Of a stretch of DNA of 16,533 bases, positions 7,003 to 13,965 are shown in pieces. Under the pieces are notes generated by a model that ran no database searches, was not told where the DNA came from, and was given only the letters and a program-made list of their open reading frames with translations. The DNA lies in the NCBI GenBank assembly GCA_005877185.1, contig VBPQ01000053.1, positions 1 to 16,533 of the forward strand, read 5' to 3'. Each line of letters opens with the position of its first letter. Within the stretch, counting starts at the first letter, position 1. The stretch is from Nitrososphaerota archaeon (GTDB taxonomy: Archaea; Thermoproteota; Nitrososphaeria; Nitrososphaerales; Gagatemarchaeaceae). The translations under genes and the position numbers were made by a program.

Positions 7003-7027
7003 CTTAGGCGTGACTGGTTTCTAGTCA
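6996..7027. repeat. Two adjacent inverted repeats at the gene boundary
   Basis: CGCCTA-GCT-TAGGCG (6996-7010) has perfect 6-bp arms and contains the stop codon of the winged-helix gene. It is followed at once by TGACT-GGTTTCT-AGTCA (7011-7027) with 5-bp arms. They could be an operator or an RNA hairpin pair ahead of the second HtrA gene. No T-run follows, so they do not look like a plain terminator. Confidence 0.4.
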
Positions 7028-7066
7028 AAGTACTCAACAAGTAGCCCTCCCTCCATACCCCTCACG

Positions 7067-8002
7067 GTGAATCGAAAGATGGAAGATGGCTTACAGCTGT
7101 TACAATCTCTATCAGACGCCATTTCTGGTCTGGCAGAGCGGGTCTCGCCTTCCGTGGTGAAGGTGGAGATGGGAAGATGGGGAGGAAGTGGAGTGGTGTG
7201 GGACAAGGAGGGGCACGTGGTGACCGCGAACCACGTCGTTGGAAGACGGAGGAGCGCAACGGTCGAGCTGCAGGACGGAAGGAGCCTCGAGGCGAAGATT
7301 CTCGGCCGCGATCCGACCTCTGACGTGGCGGTCCTGAAGGTCGAGGCGACCGGGTTGACGCCGATAGAGGTTGGGGATTCTCAGCCGCTGAAGTCTGGAC
7401 AGTTCGTCCTGGCACTCGCGAACTCACTCGGTAGCAGGGTGAACATAACCTCCGGGATCGTCACGAATCCGAGCAGGACAATTCCGGGATGGTGGGGAGT
7501 CGTAGTCGAGGACGCCGTGATCACTGACGCGAGGCTCAACCCTGGATACTCGGGCGGGCCGCTCGTCGACGCCTCCGGGAAGATGATAGGGATGAACGTG
7601 GCCTACGCTTCCTCGAGGGGGATCGCCGTCCCGGTGAGTACCCTCAAGGGCATCGCCTCGAAGCTGACCCGCGAAGGGAAGATCAGGAGGTCCTACCTCG
7701 GGATCGCCCCCGAGCCAATCTCCCTTCCGAAGGAGCTCTCGAAGGCCGCGAAGCTGAGCCAGGCTCAGGGGATCTTGGTTCTCTCCACCGAGCCGGGAAG
7801 CCCCGCGAGCAGGGCCGGTGCCTTCGTCGGGGACATCATCGTGAAGATAGGCGACCACGAGGTGGCGAGCCTATACGAGCTGCACAAGGCCCTGGACGAG
7901 CAGCTCATCGGGAAGACGGTCAGCCTCCGGGTCCTGAGGGGCGGAGTCATCACGGAGCTGAAGGTCACCCCGGAGGAGGCGAAAGAATGGAACGAGCAGT
8001 AG
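7067..8002 (+). CDS. Second HtrA-like serine protease with PDZ domain, no signal peptide
   Basis: The protein has 311 residues. The trypsin-like domain carries His56 in VTANHVVG, Asp86 in PTSDVAVLKV and Ser162 in NPGYSGGPL (Tyr in place of the usual Asn before the Ser). One PDZ domain lies at about 205-300 (YLGIAPEP...GILVLSTEPGSPASRAGAFVGDIIVKIGDHEV). Like the protease at 3040-4005 it has no signal peptide or membrane helix, so it is probably cytoplasmic. The two are clear paralogues with the same domain order but differ in the loop region 130-150 and before the PDZ domain. GTG 7067 and ATG 7079 are both possible starts; neither has a ribosome site. The 64-nt gap with inverted repeats suggests it may be transcribed apart from the upstream operon. 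Confidence 0.9.
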   Translation: MNRKMEDGLQLLQSLSDAISGLAERVSPSVVKVEMGRWGGSGVVWDKEGHVVTANHVVGRRRSATVELQDGRSLEAKILGRDPTSDVAVLKVEATGLTPIEVGDSQPLKSGQFVLALANSLGSRVNITSGIVTNPSRTIPGWWGVVVEDAVITDARLNPGYSGGPLVDASGKMIGMNVAYASSRGIAVPVSTLKGIASKLTREGKIRRSYLGIAPEPISLPKELSKAAKLSQAQGILVLSTEPGSPASRAGAFVGDIIVKIGDHEVASLYELHKALDEQLIGKTVSLRVLRGGVITELKVTPEEAKEWNEQ

Positions 8003-8224
8003 TCGGAGTTTCATCCGAGCCGAGGGATCCACCCCGCCCGCTGCCGCTCTGGCCCCTCCCGCCCCTCGGACCAGAGCCCTCTCCTCCCAGGTACCTCGTA
8101 CCTTAGGTAGTCACGTACGCGCGAGAGGCCGGCCTGCCGACTGGACGGGGATTCGGGCTCATCCCCACAAGGGGCAACCAGCAGAGACTTACGGGCCAAC
8201 GAAGTCTTCCACGGTCAGTGAGCC
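8003..8224. other. Convergent intergenic region with several hairpins
   Basis: No gene is supported here, between the ends of the second HtrA gene (plus) and topoisomerase IB (minus). Three good inverted repeats are visible: GCTCTGG (8046-8052) with CCAGAGC (8071-8077); GGTAC-CTC-GTACC (8090-8102); GGGGAT (8147-8152) with ATCCCC (8161-8166), followed by ACA. A GGCCGGCC palindrome lies at 8127-8134. They may be termination structures or a small RNA; no T-run is seen on either strand. Confidence 0.35.
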
Positions 8225-9793
8225 TCAAGGGTTGGACGGGGTGACGACCTCGATGGCCTTCTTCTCGGTCTCCCACTTCGTCTTCGAATACGAAACCCAG
8301 GCAAACTTGCGCTGCATCGACTTCGTGTAGATCTTGGTCCAGTCGAGCCCGACGTAGTCGCCCCAGGACTTGTAGAGCCTCGGGTCGATGTAATTCTTGA
8401 GTGAAGTGTTGAGATTGTAGTTCTTGGTTTGAATCTGGAGGCTTATCTCCACCTTCAGCCTCCCGATCCTCTTCTCGTCTCTCTTGACTCGGCTCTCCAG
8501 CTCCTTGAGTCTCTCCTTCTTCTTTTCGAGAGATTCTTCCCAGTTCTTAGGTACCGTCCGCTGGTGGTTACAGAATTCGGCGGCCTTCAGGTTGGCGAAC
8601 TTCGCGTGATAGAGCTTCTCCGATTCCTCCTTCCCGCGCAGGTCCTCTGTTTTCAGGTATGACTCGGCGACCCGGGTGGCGTGATGCGTCCTGAAGACCT
8701 TCGCGGTGAGCCCAGCCACGATGCCCGAGAGAAAGCGATTGACCATGCTAGAGTTGATCCCGTCGAAGATCTCCCTGCCCGGCTGCTTTCTAGCGATGAA
8801 CTCCTGGATGTTCTTCGCAACGGCGGGAGGAGCCCCTTCGACCTTCTTCGACCACGGCACGCTGTCCTTCCCCAAAAAGTTGAGCTCAAGCACGCCGTCG
8901 TTGAGCTTCACGTGCTCGACCCTCAAGGTCGTCGCCCCGACTGTGTCGGCCTCGTCCTCCTCCTTCTCGTCGCCTACCCTGAGTCCGAGTCGGTCGATAA
9001 GGTAGCAGACAGTCGCGATTTGTCTAACCCTCGGGTCCCTCGAACCGAGATCCTTCAGTATCTTCGCCCTGATCTTCTCGAGCTGCGTCCCGACCTTGGT
9101 CGCGGAGTCGTACTTGGCCTTGTTCCTCGACTGCTGAATGGGGGCGCTCTCGTGGAGCCAGACGTACTTCTCCTTCTCCGTGAGCTTGTCAATCCACTTC
9201 GCCATCCACATCGAGTTGTGGTCGTGGACCACCTCCCTCCACTCCCCCGGGGGAACCGGGCTGTTTTCGTCGAGGTTCAGGATGACCTCCCTCTGAGCCA
9301 CCCTCGGCTTCCAGCGGCCCCTCAGCGGGTGAGCGCCCCTCCCCATGAAGAGACCTGGCGGCTCGACGAGCCAGTTCGCTATCTCGACCTTCTTTCCGTC
9401 CACCGTTGCGTAGCCGTACCTTGCCTTCAGTGCCTCCCTGCGAGTCTTCCTCTCGTCCGCGAGCGACTTCTTCATCTCTTTGCCCATCGTCTCCTTCGCT
9501 TTCTTCTCTCGCTCGACCTTCTCGTAGAAGAGGGAGAAGTCAAACTCCTCGAACTTCGCGCTCCTGCACCAATCGGGGAGGAGCCCGGCGAAGTCCTTCA
9601 TGAAGTTCGTGACGAAGTACGGGTCCTTGACGTACTGAGTGTCCTTCTTCTTCGCGAGATGATAGGCCATCTCCTCCGCAAGCGGGGGCAGGCGCACCTC
9701 CCTCCCCCTTACCCTGACGTTCAAGCCCTCGGGTAGGTAGGGTTCAGGGACTGCGACCCCGTTGTGTGAAAGCGTCTTCCAGTAAGACGTCAT
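8225..9793 (-). CDS. DNA topoisomerase IB, eukaryote-like
   Basis: The 522-residue protein relaxes supercoiled DNA by nicking one strand through a 3'-phosphotyrosine link. The core begins near residue 7 with the eukaryotic-type N-terminal clamp (WKTLSHNGVAVPEPY...) and includes HDHNSMWMAKW (190-200). By alignment with human TOP1 from memory the catalytic set is complete: Arg272 in GLRVGDEKEE, Lys309 in LGKDS, Arg368 in KVFRTHHATR, His410 in CNHQRTVPKNWE and the nucleophile Tyr468 in LKNYIDPRL. A charged helical linker (about 418-455) precedes the C-terminal domain. This is the large form typical of Thaumarchaeota and eukaryotes, not the short poxvirus/bacterial form. I chose ATG 9793 because homologues begin close to WxxLxHNGV; the frame is open upstream into the short ORF's region. 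A weak TATA-like TTAAGTA lies about 35 nt upstream. Confidence 0.95.
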   Translation of the reverse strand: MTSYWKTLSHNGVAVPEPYLPEGLNVRVRGREVRLPPLAEEMAYHLAKKKDTQYVKDPYFVTNFMKDFAGLLPDWCRSAKFEEFDFSLFYEKVEREKKAKETMGKEMKKSLADERKTRREALKARYGYATVDGKKVEIANWLVEPPGLFMGRGAHPLRGRWKPRVAQREVILNLDENSPVPPGEWREVVHDHNSMWMAKWIDKLTEKEKYVWLHESAPIQQSRNKAKYDSATKVGTQLEKIRAKILKDLGSRDPRVRQIATVCYLIDRLGLRVGDEKEEDEADTVGATTLRVEHVKLNDGVLELNFLGKDSVPWSKKVEGAPPAVAKNIQEFIARKQPGREIFDGINSSMVNRFLSGIVAGLTAKVFRTHHATRVAESYLKTEDLRGKEESEKLYHAKFANLKAAEFCNHQRTVPKNWEESLEKKKERLKELESRVKRDEKRIGRLKVEISLQIQTKNYNLNTSLKNYIDPRLYKSWGDYVGLDWTKIYTKSMQRKFAWVSYSKTKWETEKKAIEVVTPSNP

Positions 9794-9821
9794 GAAGGGT
9801 TCTGCCCTCCCTACGCACCCG

Positions 9822-10001
9822 CTACTTAAGGCGGGACCCGCTCTGAAGTGTTGTCCCGGCTGCTTGGGGGGCCTTCTTCGGATGCTGCGAAGTCTTGGAA
9901 TCGAAGGCGTCGATGTAACAACCGTCATCACACTCAATCACGTCGAAGCCTCTCCGACCGTTAAGGCGGTCCCAGAATACGTGGCCGCGAGCGTCGCTCA
10001 T
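9822..10001 (-). pseudogene. Short ORF resembling the N-terminus of a SAM-dependent methyltransferase
   Basis: This 59-codon ORF reads MSDARGHVFWDRLNGRRGF, then DVIECDDGCYIDAFDS. The last part resembles the xEIIERDDGYID N-terminal signature of a family of archaeal and bacterial class I SAM-dependent methyltransferases (from memory). The SAM-binding part (VLDxGCGxG) is missing: after residue 36 the sequence becomes unconserved and stops, and neither of the other two minus-strand frames continues the family. It is therefore either a truncated remnant or a short protein in its own right. A good TATA element (10032-10041, read on the minus strand) sits about 27-35 nt before ATG 10001, so it is probably still transcribed, perhaps together with topoisomerase IB, whose start lies 28 nt after its stop. 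Confidence 0.42.
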
Positions 10002-10031
10002 GTCCGTCAACGTCGTCCGTGCGGTCGCGAG

Positions 10032-10041
10032 AATTATATAG
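10032..10041. promoter_or_regulatory. Bidirectional TATA box between PAC2 gene and short ORF
   Basis: AATTATATAG works as a TATA element in both directions. Transcripts should begin near 10061 (plus) and near 10010 (minus), only about 9 nt before GTG 10070 and ATG 10001. This geometry supports both chosen starts and short or leaderless 5' ends. Confidence 0.6.
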
Positions 10042-10069
10042 CCTTGGTCTTGCATTGTCTTGGAAGATC

Positions 10070-10792
10070 GTGTGGCAGAAGCTTGAAGTTCATCACGCCG
10101 GCGCCCTGAAGAAGCCGGCCCTCCTAGTGTCACTCTCGACCTCCATCCCTCAATACCGGGCCCTCTACTCGCAGGCGCGGGAACTCGCGAGCTACATGAT
10201 GAAGAAGATGAAGTTCGTCCCTCTCGCCTCCCTCTATTCCTCCGCACTCTCCCCTGAGGTTGCAGTCCGCGAAGACGGAACGGTGAGTCTGGTCGTGAAT
10301 CAGTTCCACCTCCATCGGGGGAAGCGTGACATCGTCCTCTTCGGGGGCGACTCCTCTCCCCTCGACGACCAGTACGAGTTTTCTGACGCTGTCCTGACGT
10401 ACGCGAGAAGACTCGGGGTGGGTGAGGTCTATTCCATCGGCGCCAGATGGACCGAGGCGCCTCTCTCGCCCGACCAGACGCCCGCCGTGCTGGGGTTTGC
10501 AACTGACCTAGTAGGTGTGAACGAGCTGAAATCGCACGGGGTAGAGCTGATCAAAGATGAGCCCGCCCCTTTCTTTGCCTCGATGGTCGTGGGGCTGGCG
10601 AAGGGGTACGCGATGAGAGGGTACAAGGTCTCCGTCAATCACGGCGAACCTCTTCCGCACCCGAGGTCGGTGGCGAGGATGCTCGAGGTGCTCTCAAAGA
10701 TGGTAGGGTTTGAGATTGACCTCGATGAGCTTCAGGCGCCAAGAGGACCCTCGCCAATGAAGCCGCCCGACGAGGGCAGTATCTACCACTAG
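10070..10792 (+). CDS. PAC2 family protein (proteasome assembly chaperone-like)
   Basis: The protein has 240 residues. PAC2-family features are the opening KPALLVSLSTSIPQYRAL (15-32), an early strand-helix unit, RDIVLFGGDSSP..DQYEFSDAVLTYARRLGVGEVYSIGARWTE (about 83-128) and PAPFFASMVVGLAKGYAMRGYKVSVNHGEPLPHPRSVARMLEVLSKM (about 163-209). Archaeal members (PbaA/PbaB type) are related to eukaryotic proteasome assembly chaperones, though several are not shown to act on the proteasome. GTG 10070 is placed about 34 nt after the TATA centre and matches the expected N-terminus; the frame is open upstream but lies before the predicted transcript start. No proteasome gene is in the window. A C-terminal disordered tail (PRGPSPMKPPDEG) ends the protein. 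Confidence 0.82.
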   Translation: MWQKLEVHHAGALKKPALLVSLSTSIPQYRALYSQARELASYMMKKMKFVPLASLYSSALSPEVAVREDGTVSLVVNQFHLHRGKRDIVLFGGDSSPLDDQYEFSDAVLTYARRLGVGEVYSIGARWTEAPLSPDQTPAVLGFATDLVGVNELKSHGVELIKDEPAPFFASMVVGLAKGYAMRGYKVSVNHGEPLPHPRSVARMLEVLSKMVGFEIDLDELQAPRGPSPMKPPDEGSIYH

Positions 10793-10956
10793 GTTGGCTT
10801 GATCGCCGGGACGAGTCTTCGGGGGAGTATCTTCATCGGAACGTTGACTGGCGCTGTGTTCGACCCAGCATGAATCCGTGTCCTTCCCTCTTCTCCAGCT
10901 ACGTTGACGGACAGCTATTTACAAGACTGGGCCCCTCGTTGGTGCCGTGCGCGTGG

Positions 10957-10964
10957 CTATATTT
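10957..10964 (+). promoter_or_regulatory. TATA box for the arsenate reductase gene
   Basis: CTATATTT is centred about 27-29 nt before GTG 10987/ATG 10990, the spacing for a leaderless transcript. It argues against the in-frame ATG at 10870, which would lie upstream of transcription. Confidence 0.5.
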
Positions 10965-10989
10965 GGACGATGAGGGAAGAAATCGCGTG

Positions 10990-11400
10990 ATGGAAGAAGC
11001 AAAGCGCTCAATCTTGTTTGTTTGCGTTGAGAATGCCGGCCGAAGCCAGATGGCGGAGGCCTTCGCCCGCAAGTACGGCCTGACAGCCTCTAGCGCGGGA
11101 ACGGTTCCCGCCCCGAAAGTGAATCCGACGGTAGTTCTAGCGATGCAAGAGGACGGAATCGACATCTCCCGGAACAAGCCAAAGATGCTCACGAATGAGA
11201 TGATCGAAGAGGCTGATCTCGTCGTGACGATGGGATGCTCGGTGGAAGCGGTTTGCCCCCGCCCGGTCCTCGCAAAGATGCGGAAGAAACTCATCGAGTG
11301 GAATCTTGGGGATCCGAAGGGAAAGTCGCTCGAAGAAGCAAGAAAGATTAGAGATGAAATCGAGGCAAATGTGCGAGCTCTCTCCGAGAGACGCGGTTGA
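10990..11400 (+). CDS. arsC: Arsenate reductase, thioredoxin-coupled low-molecular-weight phosphatase type
   Basis: The 136-residue protein has the LMW protein tyrosine phosphatase fold. The P-loop VCVENAGRSQ gives C12-x5-R18. The redox pair is Cys83 in TMGCS and Cys89 in VCP; spacing matches the Cys10/82/89 set of the S. aureus pI258 enzyme, and Asp108 in LGDPKG is the general acid. The enzyme reduces arsenate to arsenite through a disulfide cascade reset by thioredoxin. No arsenite pump or ArsR regulator lies next to it, so it stands alone. ATG 10990 is chosen from the TATA spacing and family length; GTG 10987 is equally possible. Some homologues act only as phosphatases, but the three cysteines favour arsenate reduction. 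Confidence 0.88.
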   Translation: MEEAKRSILFVCVENAGRSQMAEAFARKYGLTASSAGTVPAPKVNPTVVLAMQEDGIDISRNKPKMLTNEMIEEADLVVTMGCSVEAVCPRPVLAKMRKKLIEWNLGDPKGKSLEEARKIRDEIEANVRALSERRG

Positions 11401-11507
11401 TTTACAGAACGTTCAGGTCGAACGCCTCACCTTTCGGTAGGCGCCACAAGGCGGTGTACGTCGTACTGTGATCTCGCCTTGCGGTAGTCGAGTCGAGAAG
11501 GAGTCGT

Positions 11508-11523
11508 GGGCGCCCCTTTTTTT
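11508..11523 (+). terminator. Terminator-like palindrome plus T-run
   Basis: GGGCGCCC (11508-11515) is followed by C and seven Ts (11517-11523). Archaeal RNA polymerase stops at T-runs, so this probably ends the arsC transcript, 108 nt after its stop. The gap 11401-11507 holds no gene that I can support. Confidence 0.5.
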
Positions 11524-11569
11524 CGTCGGGCGTCTAGCCGTATGATTCGATGAATATGGGAACAGCTAA

Positions 11570-11923
11570 CTAACGTCTCTTATTACTCGGCGGCTTGACC
11601 GACTGACCCACCGCATGCACATCGACGACGAACCTAGAGATGGTCGGCTCATCCTCGAGGATTTGGGAAAATTTCGAAACGTAACTCTTGTAGCGGCCGC
11701 TGTTAACGTATTCCTCTGCTTTCTTCTCGGAATCCCAGAGTGAGAACGTGACGAACTCGGCGGGAGACCCGAGCGAGCGAAGCAGGTAGAGGCGGCGGAG
11801 TCCCGCCTCCCTAAGGGCGGAGGGGAGAATCTTCTCTTCGAAGGTCTTCGCGAAATCCGTCTCTTTTCCCGGTCGCACCCTGATGCTTACGAGCCGGGCA
11901 AAGCGCGAAGAGTTTCCCGTCAT
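11570..11923 (-). CDS. ABM-fold protein (antibiotic biosynthesis monooxygenase-like)
   Basis: This 117-residue protein has one ferredoxin-like ABM domain: strand RFARLVSIRVRPGKE (7-21), helix TDFAKTFEEKILPSALREA, strand GLRRLYLLRSLGSPAEFVTFSLWDSEKKAEEYVNSGRYKSYVSKF in several short blocks, and the end strand SRFVVDVHAV. The family holds cofactor-free monooxygenases, heme-degrading enzymes and many proteins of unknown role, so function cannot be set. ATG 11923 is chosen because TTTATC on the minus strand (11949-11954) lies 27 nt upstream, giving a leaderless start; ATG 11974 in frame is the alternative and would add an unconserved, Ser-rich 17 residues. It is divergent from the secreted sialidase-fold gene. 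Confidence 0.72.
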   Translation of the reverse strand: MTGNSSRFARLVSIRVRPGKETDFAKTFEEKILPSALREAGLRRLYLLRSLGSPAEFVTFSLWDSEKKAEEYVNSGRYKSYVSKFSQILEDEPTISRFVVDVHAVGQSVKPPSNKRR

Positions 11924-11948
11924 CGAGGCGCTGCCAGTGAGGTTGTAA

Positions 11949-11954
11949 GATAAA
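11949..11954 (-). promoter_or_regulatory. TATA-like element for the ABM gene
   Basis: Read on the minus strand this is TTTATC, 27 nt before ATG 11923. It is weaker than the other TATA boxes in the window, and the element at 12034-12042, read on the minus strand, is a rival that would fit ATG 11974. Confidence 0.35.
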
Positions 11955-12033
11955 CCTGATGGTGAGCGAGCCATCGTGAGAGACCCGAGAAGGCTACATC
12001 TGAGAAGGAGAGGCCTGCTGGAAGCTAGCTACG

Positions 12034-12042
12034 CATATAAAG
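12034..12042 (+). promoter_or_regulatory. TATA box for the secreted sialidase-fold gene
   Basis: CATATAAAG is centred 27 nt before GTG 12065, so transcription should begin at the start codon itself (leaderless). No ribosome-binding site precedes the GTG, which agrees with this. Confidence 0.65.
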
Positions 12043-12064
12043 TCAATGAAGGTTCGCTGCGCCT

Positions 12065-13873
12065 GTGAAAACGAGCTTTCCTCATCCAAGACTGATTGCA
12101 ATCATGACAATATCATTCCTCGCTACTCTTGCATTATCCGGGTTGGTCGTCACTCCTTCGTCAACCACGACAAACGGCCCTCCGCGCGGCGTTCCTCAGC
12201 TTTCCAGCATCGCTCTCTTTTCGAGGTTCACGAAGGACAACGGCCTGGGTGCAGCGGACCTGAGTCAACTTCTTGGGGCTGACGAGGCCCCCGATTCTGT
12301 TGCTGCTTCACCGAGCTCCCTAGCCTTTCTAGCCGCGCCCAATAATAGACCCCAAAATGAGCCAAGCGTGGCCGTCAAAGCTACCGACGCGACCAACTGG
12401 GTCACAGGCACGAACGACTATGGAATCGGCGCTCCGATAGGTGGAGGAGTCTACACCAAGACTTCAGGCGCCCTTCAGACCTACCTGACCCCGTTTCCGC
12501 TACTTGCCGCGAAGGGCGGTTCCGGCTCCCCCGTTCTTCTCGAGGCGCCCATCGCCACCGGCGACCCGGTTGTCGTCTTCAGCAACAAGATAAGCAGGTT
12601 CTTCTACTCCTCACTGGGGTTAAGCGCCACCTTCTGCGAGAATGGAATTTTCGTCTTCAGGTCACTCGATTCCAGCGGATTGAACTGGAGAAGGTCCATA
12701 GTCCCACCCCTGTTCCCACCCTCTGGATTGGGAACTGTCACATACTACGACAGTGGGCAGAACTGTAGCGTTCTCAACGACAAGGAATGGATGACGGTGG
12801 ATAATGACCCGGCCAGCCCTTACTACGGAAGGGTGTACGTGACATGGACCCGGTTCAACTTCCCAAGTCATGTCTACAAGAGTTCTCCAATAATGCTCGC
12901 CTACTCCGATGACAACGGTAACACCTTCTCTTCACCAATAGAAATCAACGGCGCATCGACAGCCTTCTGCAGGACACTGGTAAACGGTGCCGCTTCTACC
13001 CCGAATCCAAAGGGCGTCTGCGACGAGAACCAGTTCTCGGTGCCAGTGGTCGGCCCCGACCATGACGTCTACGTCGCCTTCGAGAATCAGCAGTTCAACG
13101 GGGCCGCCGATGGGTTCAGAGACCAGTATCTTGTCGTCAAGGTGGACAGCGGGACATTCTCTGTCACGGGCCCCTTCAAGGTTGACCCCGGGACGGCAGG
13201 AGGCACGGTCATAGACGGTGGGAACGACTACCCCATCAACCAAGACGGGCGCCAGACTGTCTGTGGCAGCAACTTCAGGCTCAACTCGGCGGGCAATCTG
13301 GCGGTCGACCTCTTGAACGGGAATCTCTACGTTGTATGGAGCGACGACCGCTCGCACGCTGATGAATTTCCATTCCCGACCTCTGTAGGTCCTCGCACCA
13401 GCAGCCCCGCCACCTCTTACGTCTGCCCGAGTGGCAGGAACACCGACACAGACGTCTTCCTATCCAGCTCGAATATAGCAAGTCTGGCCTCATGGAGTAC
13501 GCCTCTTCAGGTCAATCAGGACAAGCCACCAGGTTCAACCAACAACAAAGATCAGTGGTTCCCCTGGGTCGCCGTGGACGCGAGTACGCACAACGTGTAC
13601 GTTGTCTATCACGACCGCCAGTACGACTCTTCGCCGATACCGAACAAGTTCGCCAGAACGTCTCTCGCCACCTCGACCGATCTGGGTTCGACATTCACGA
13701 CAAAGGACATCCAGGGGTTCGCCTCGAACTTCGACAACGCCTTCTTTGGGGCAGGTAACTTCATCGGCGATTACAATAACGTGGTCTTTTCAAGCGGCCA
13801 GGTGTACGCAGCATTCACCGTTGTTCAGAGCGGCAAGACAGACTCGGATGTGGCAGTCTACGTGGGTACGTAG
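12065..13873 (+). CDS. Secreted sialidase-fold (BNR/Asp-box repeat) protein
   Basis: The 602-residue protein begins with a signal peptide (basic MKTSFPHPR, hydrophobic core 10-30, then a Thr/Ser-rich stretch), so it is exported. The body is a beta-propeller of the sialidase superfamily: Asp-box motifs SDDNGNTF (281-288) and STDLGSTF (537-544), a degenerate SLDSSGLNW (200-208), and repeated strands of the type YVTWT, VYVAFE, LYVVWSDDR and VYVVYHDRQYD. The NEPSVAVKATDATNWVTGTND opening (98-118) is usual in secreted archaeal and bacterial members. The catalytic Arg triad and Tyr of true sialidases cannot be confirmed, so a glycosidase role is not claimed; binding or a structural surface role is as likely. 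Ten cysteine-poor regions and a few Cys suggest limited disulfides. There is no C-terminal anchor; it ends YVGT. Confidence 0.8.
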   Translation: MKTSFPHPRLIAIMTISFLATLALSGLVVTPSSTTTNGPPRGVPQLSSIALFSRFTKDNGLGAADLSQLLGADEAPDSVAASPSSLAFLAAPNNRPQNEPSVAVKATDATNWVTGTNDYGIGAPIGGGVYTKTSGALQTYLTPFPLLAAKGGSGSPVLLEAPIATGDPVVVFSNKISRFFYSSLGLSATFCENGIFVFRSLDSSGLNWRRSIVPPLFPPSGLGTVTYYDSGQNCSVLNDKEWMTVDNDPASPYYGRVYVTWTRFNFPSHVYKSSPIMLAYSDDNGNTFSSPIEINGASTAFCRTLVNGAASTPNPKGVCDENQFSVPVVGPDHDVYVAFENQQFNGAADGFRDQYLVVKVDSGTFSVTGPFKVDPGTAGGTVIDGGNDYPINQDGRQTVCGSNFRLNSAGNLAVDLLNGNLYVVWSDDRSHADEFPFPTSVGPRTSSPATSYVCPSGRNTDTDVFLSSSNIASLASWSTPLQVNQDKPPGSTNNKDQWFPWVAVDASTHNVYVVYHDRQYDSSPIPNKFARTSLATSTDLGSTFTTKDIQGFASNFDNAFFGAGNFIGDYNNVVFSSGQVYAAFTVVQSGKTDSDVAVYVGT

Positions 13874-13878
13874 GTGGT

Positions 13879-13920
13879 GAATCCGGTCTAGGCCTGGATT
13901 CGCCTCCCCCCTTTTCGTTC
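13879..13920 (+). terminator. Terminator of the sialidase-fold gene
   Basis: GAATCC (13879-13884) pairs with GGATTC (13896-13901), extended by GG/CC across one bulged T. A pyrimidine-rich tail with TTTT (13912-13915) and more Ts follows. It begins 5 nt after the stop codon. Confidence 0.6.
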
Positions 13921-13965
13921 TTTCTCTCTGATCCCTTACGATGGCTATCCGTTGGGTTGCGACCG

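Noticed and set aside
8147..8166. T-arm of a tRNA at GGGGAT...ATCCCC.
   Set aside because: The loop has eight bases without the TTC consensus, and no acceptor stem or D-arm can be built around it.
8681..9736. Long plus-strand frame opposite topoisomerase IB.
   Set aside because: It is a GC-rich shadow; the minus-strand protein carries a complete catalytic set and full family length.
9792..10109. Plus-strand frame of about 105 codons opposite the methyltransferase-like fragment.
   Set aside because: It runs through the bidirectional TATA region and into the PAC2 gene in another frame, and it resembles no family; the minus-strand frame has the better promoter.
10870..10989. Longer arsC starting at ATG 10870.
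   Set aside because: The added 40 residues are not part of the family, and a TATA box at 10957-10964 lies inside this stretch.
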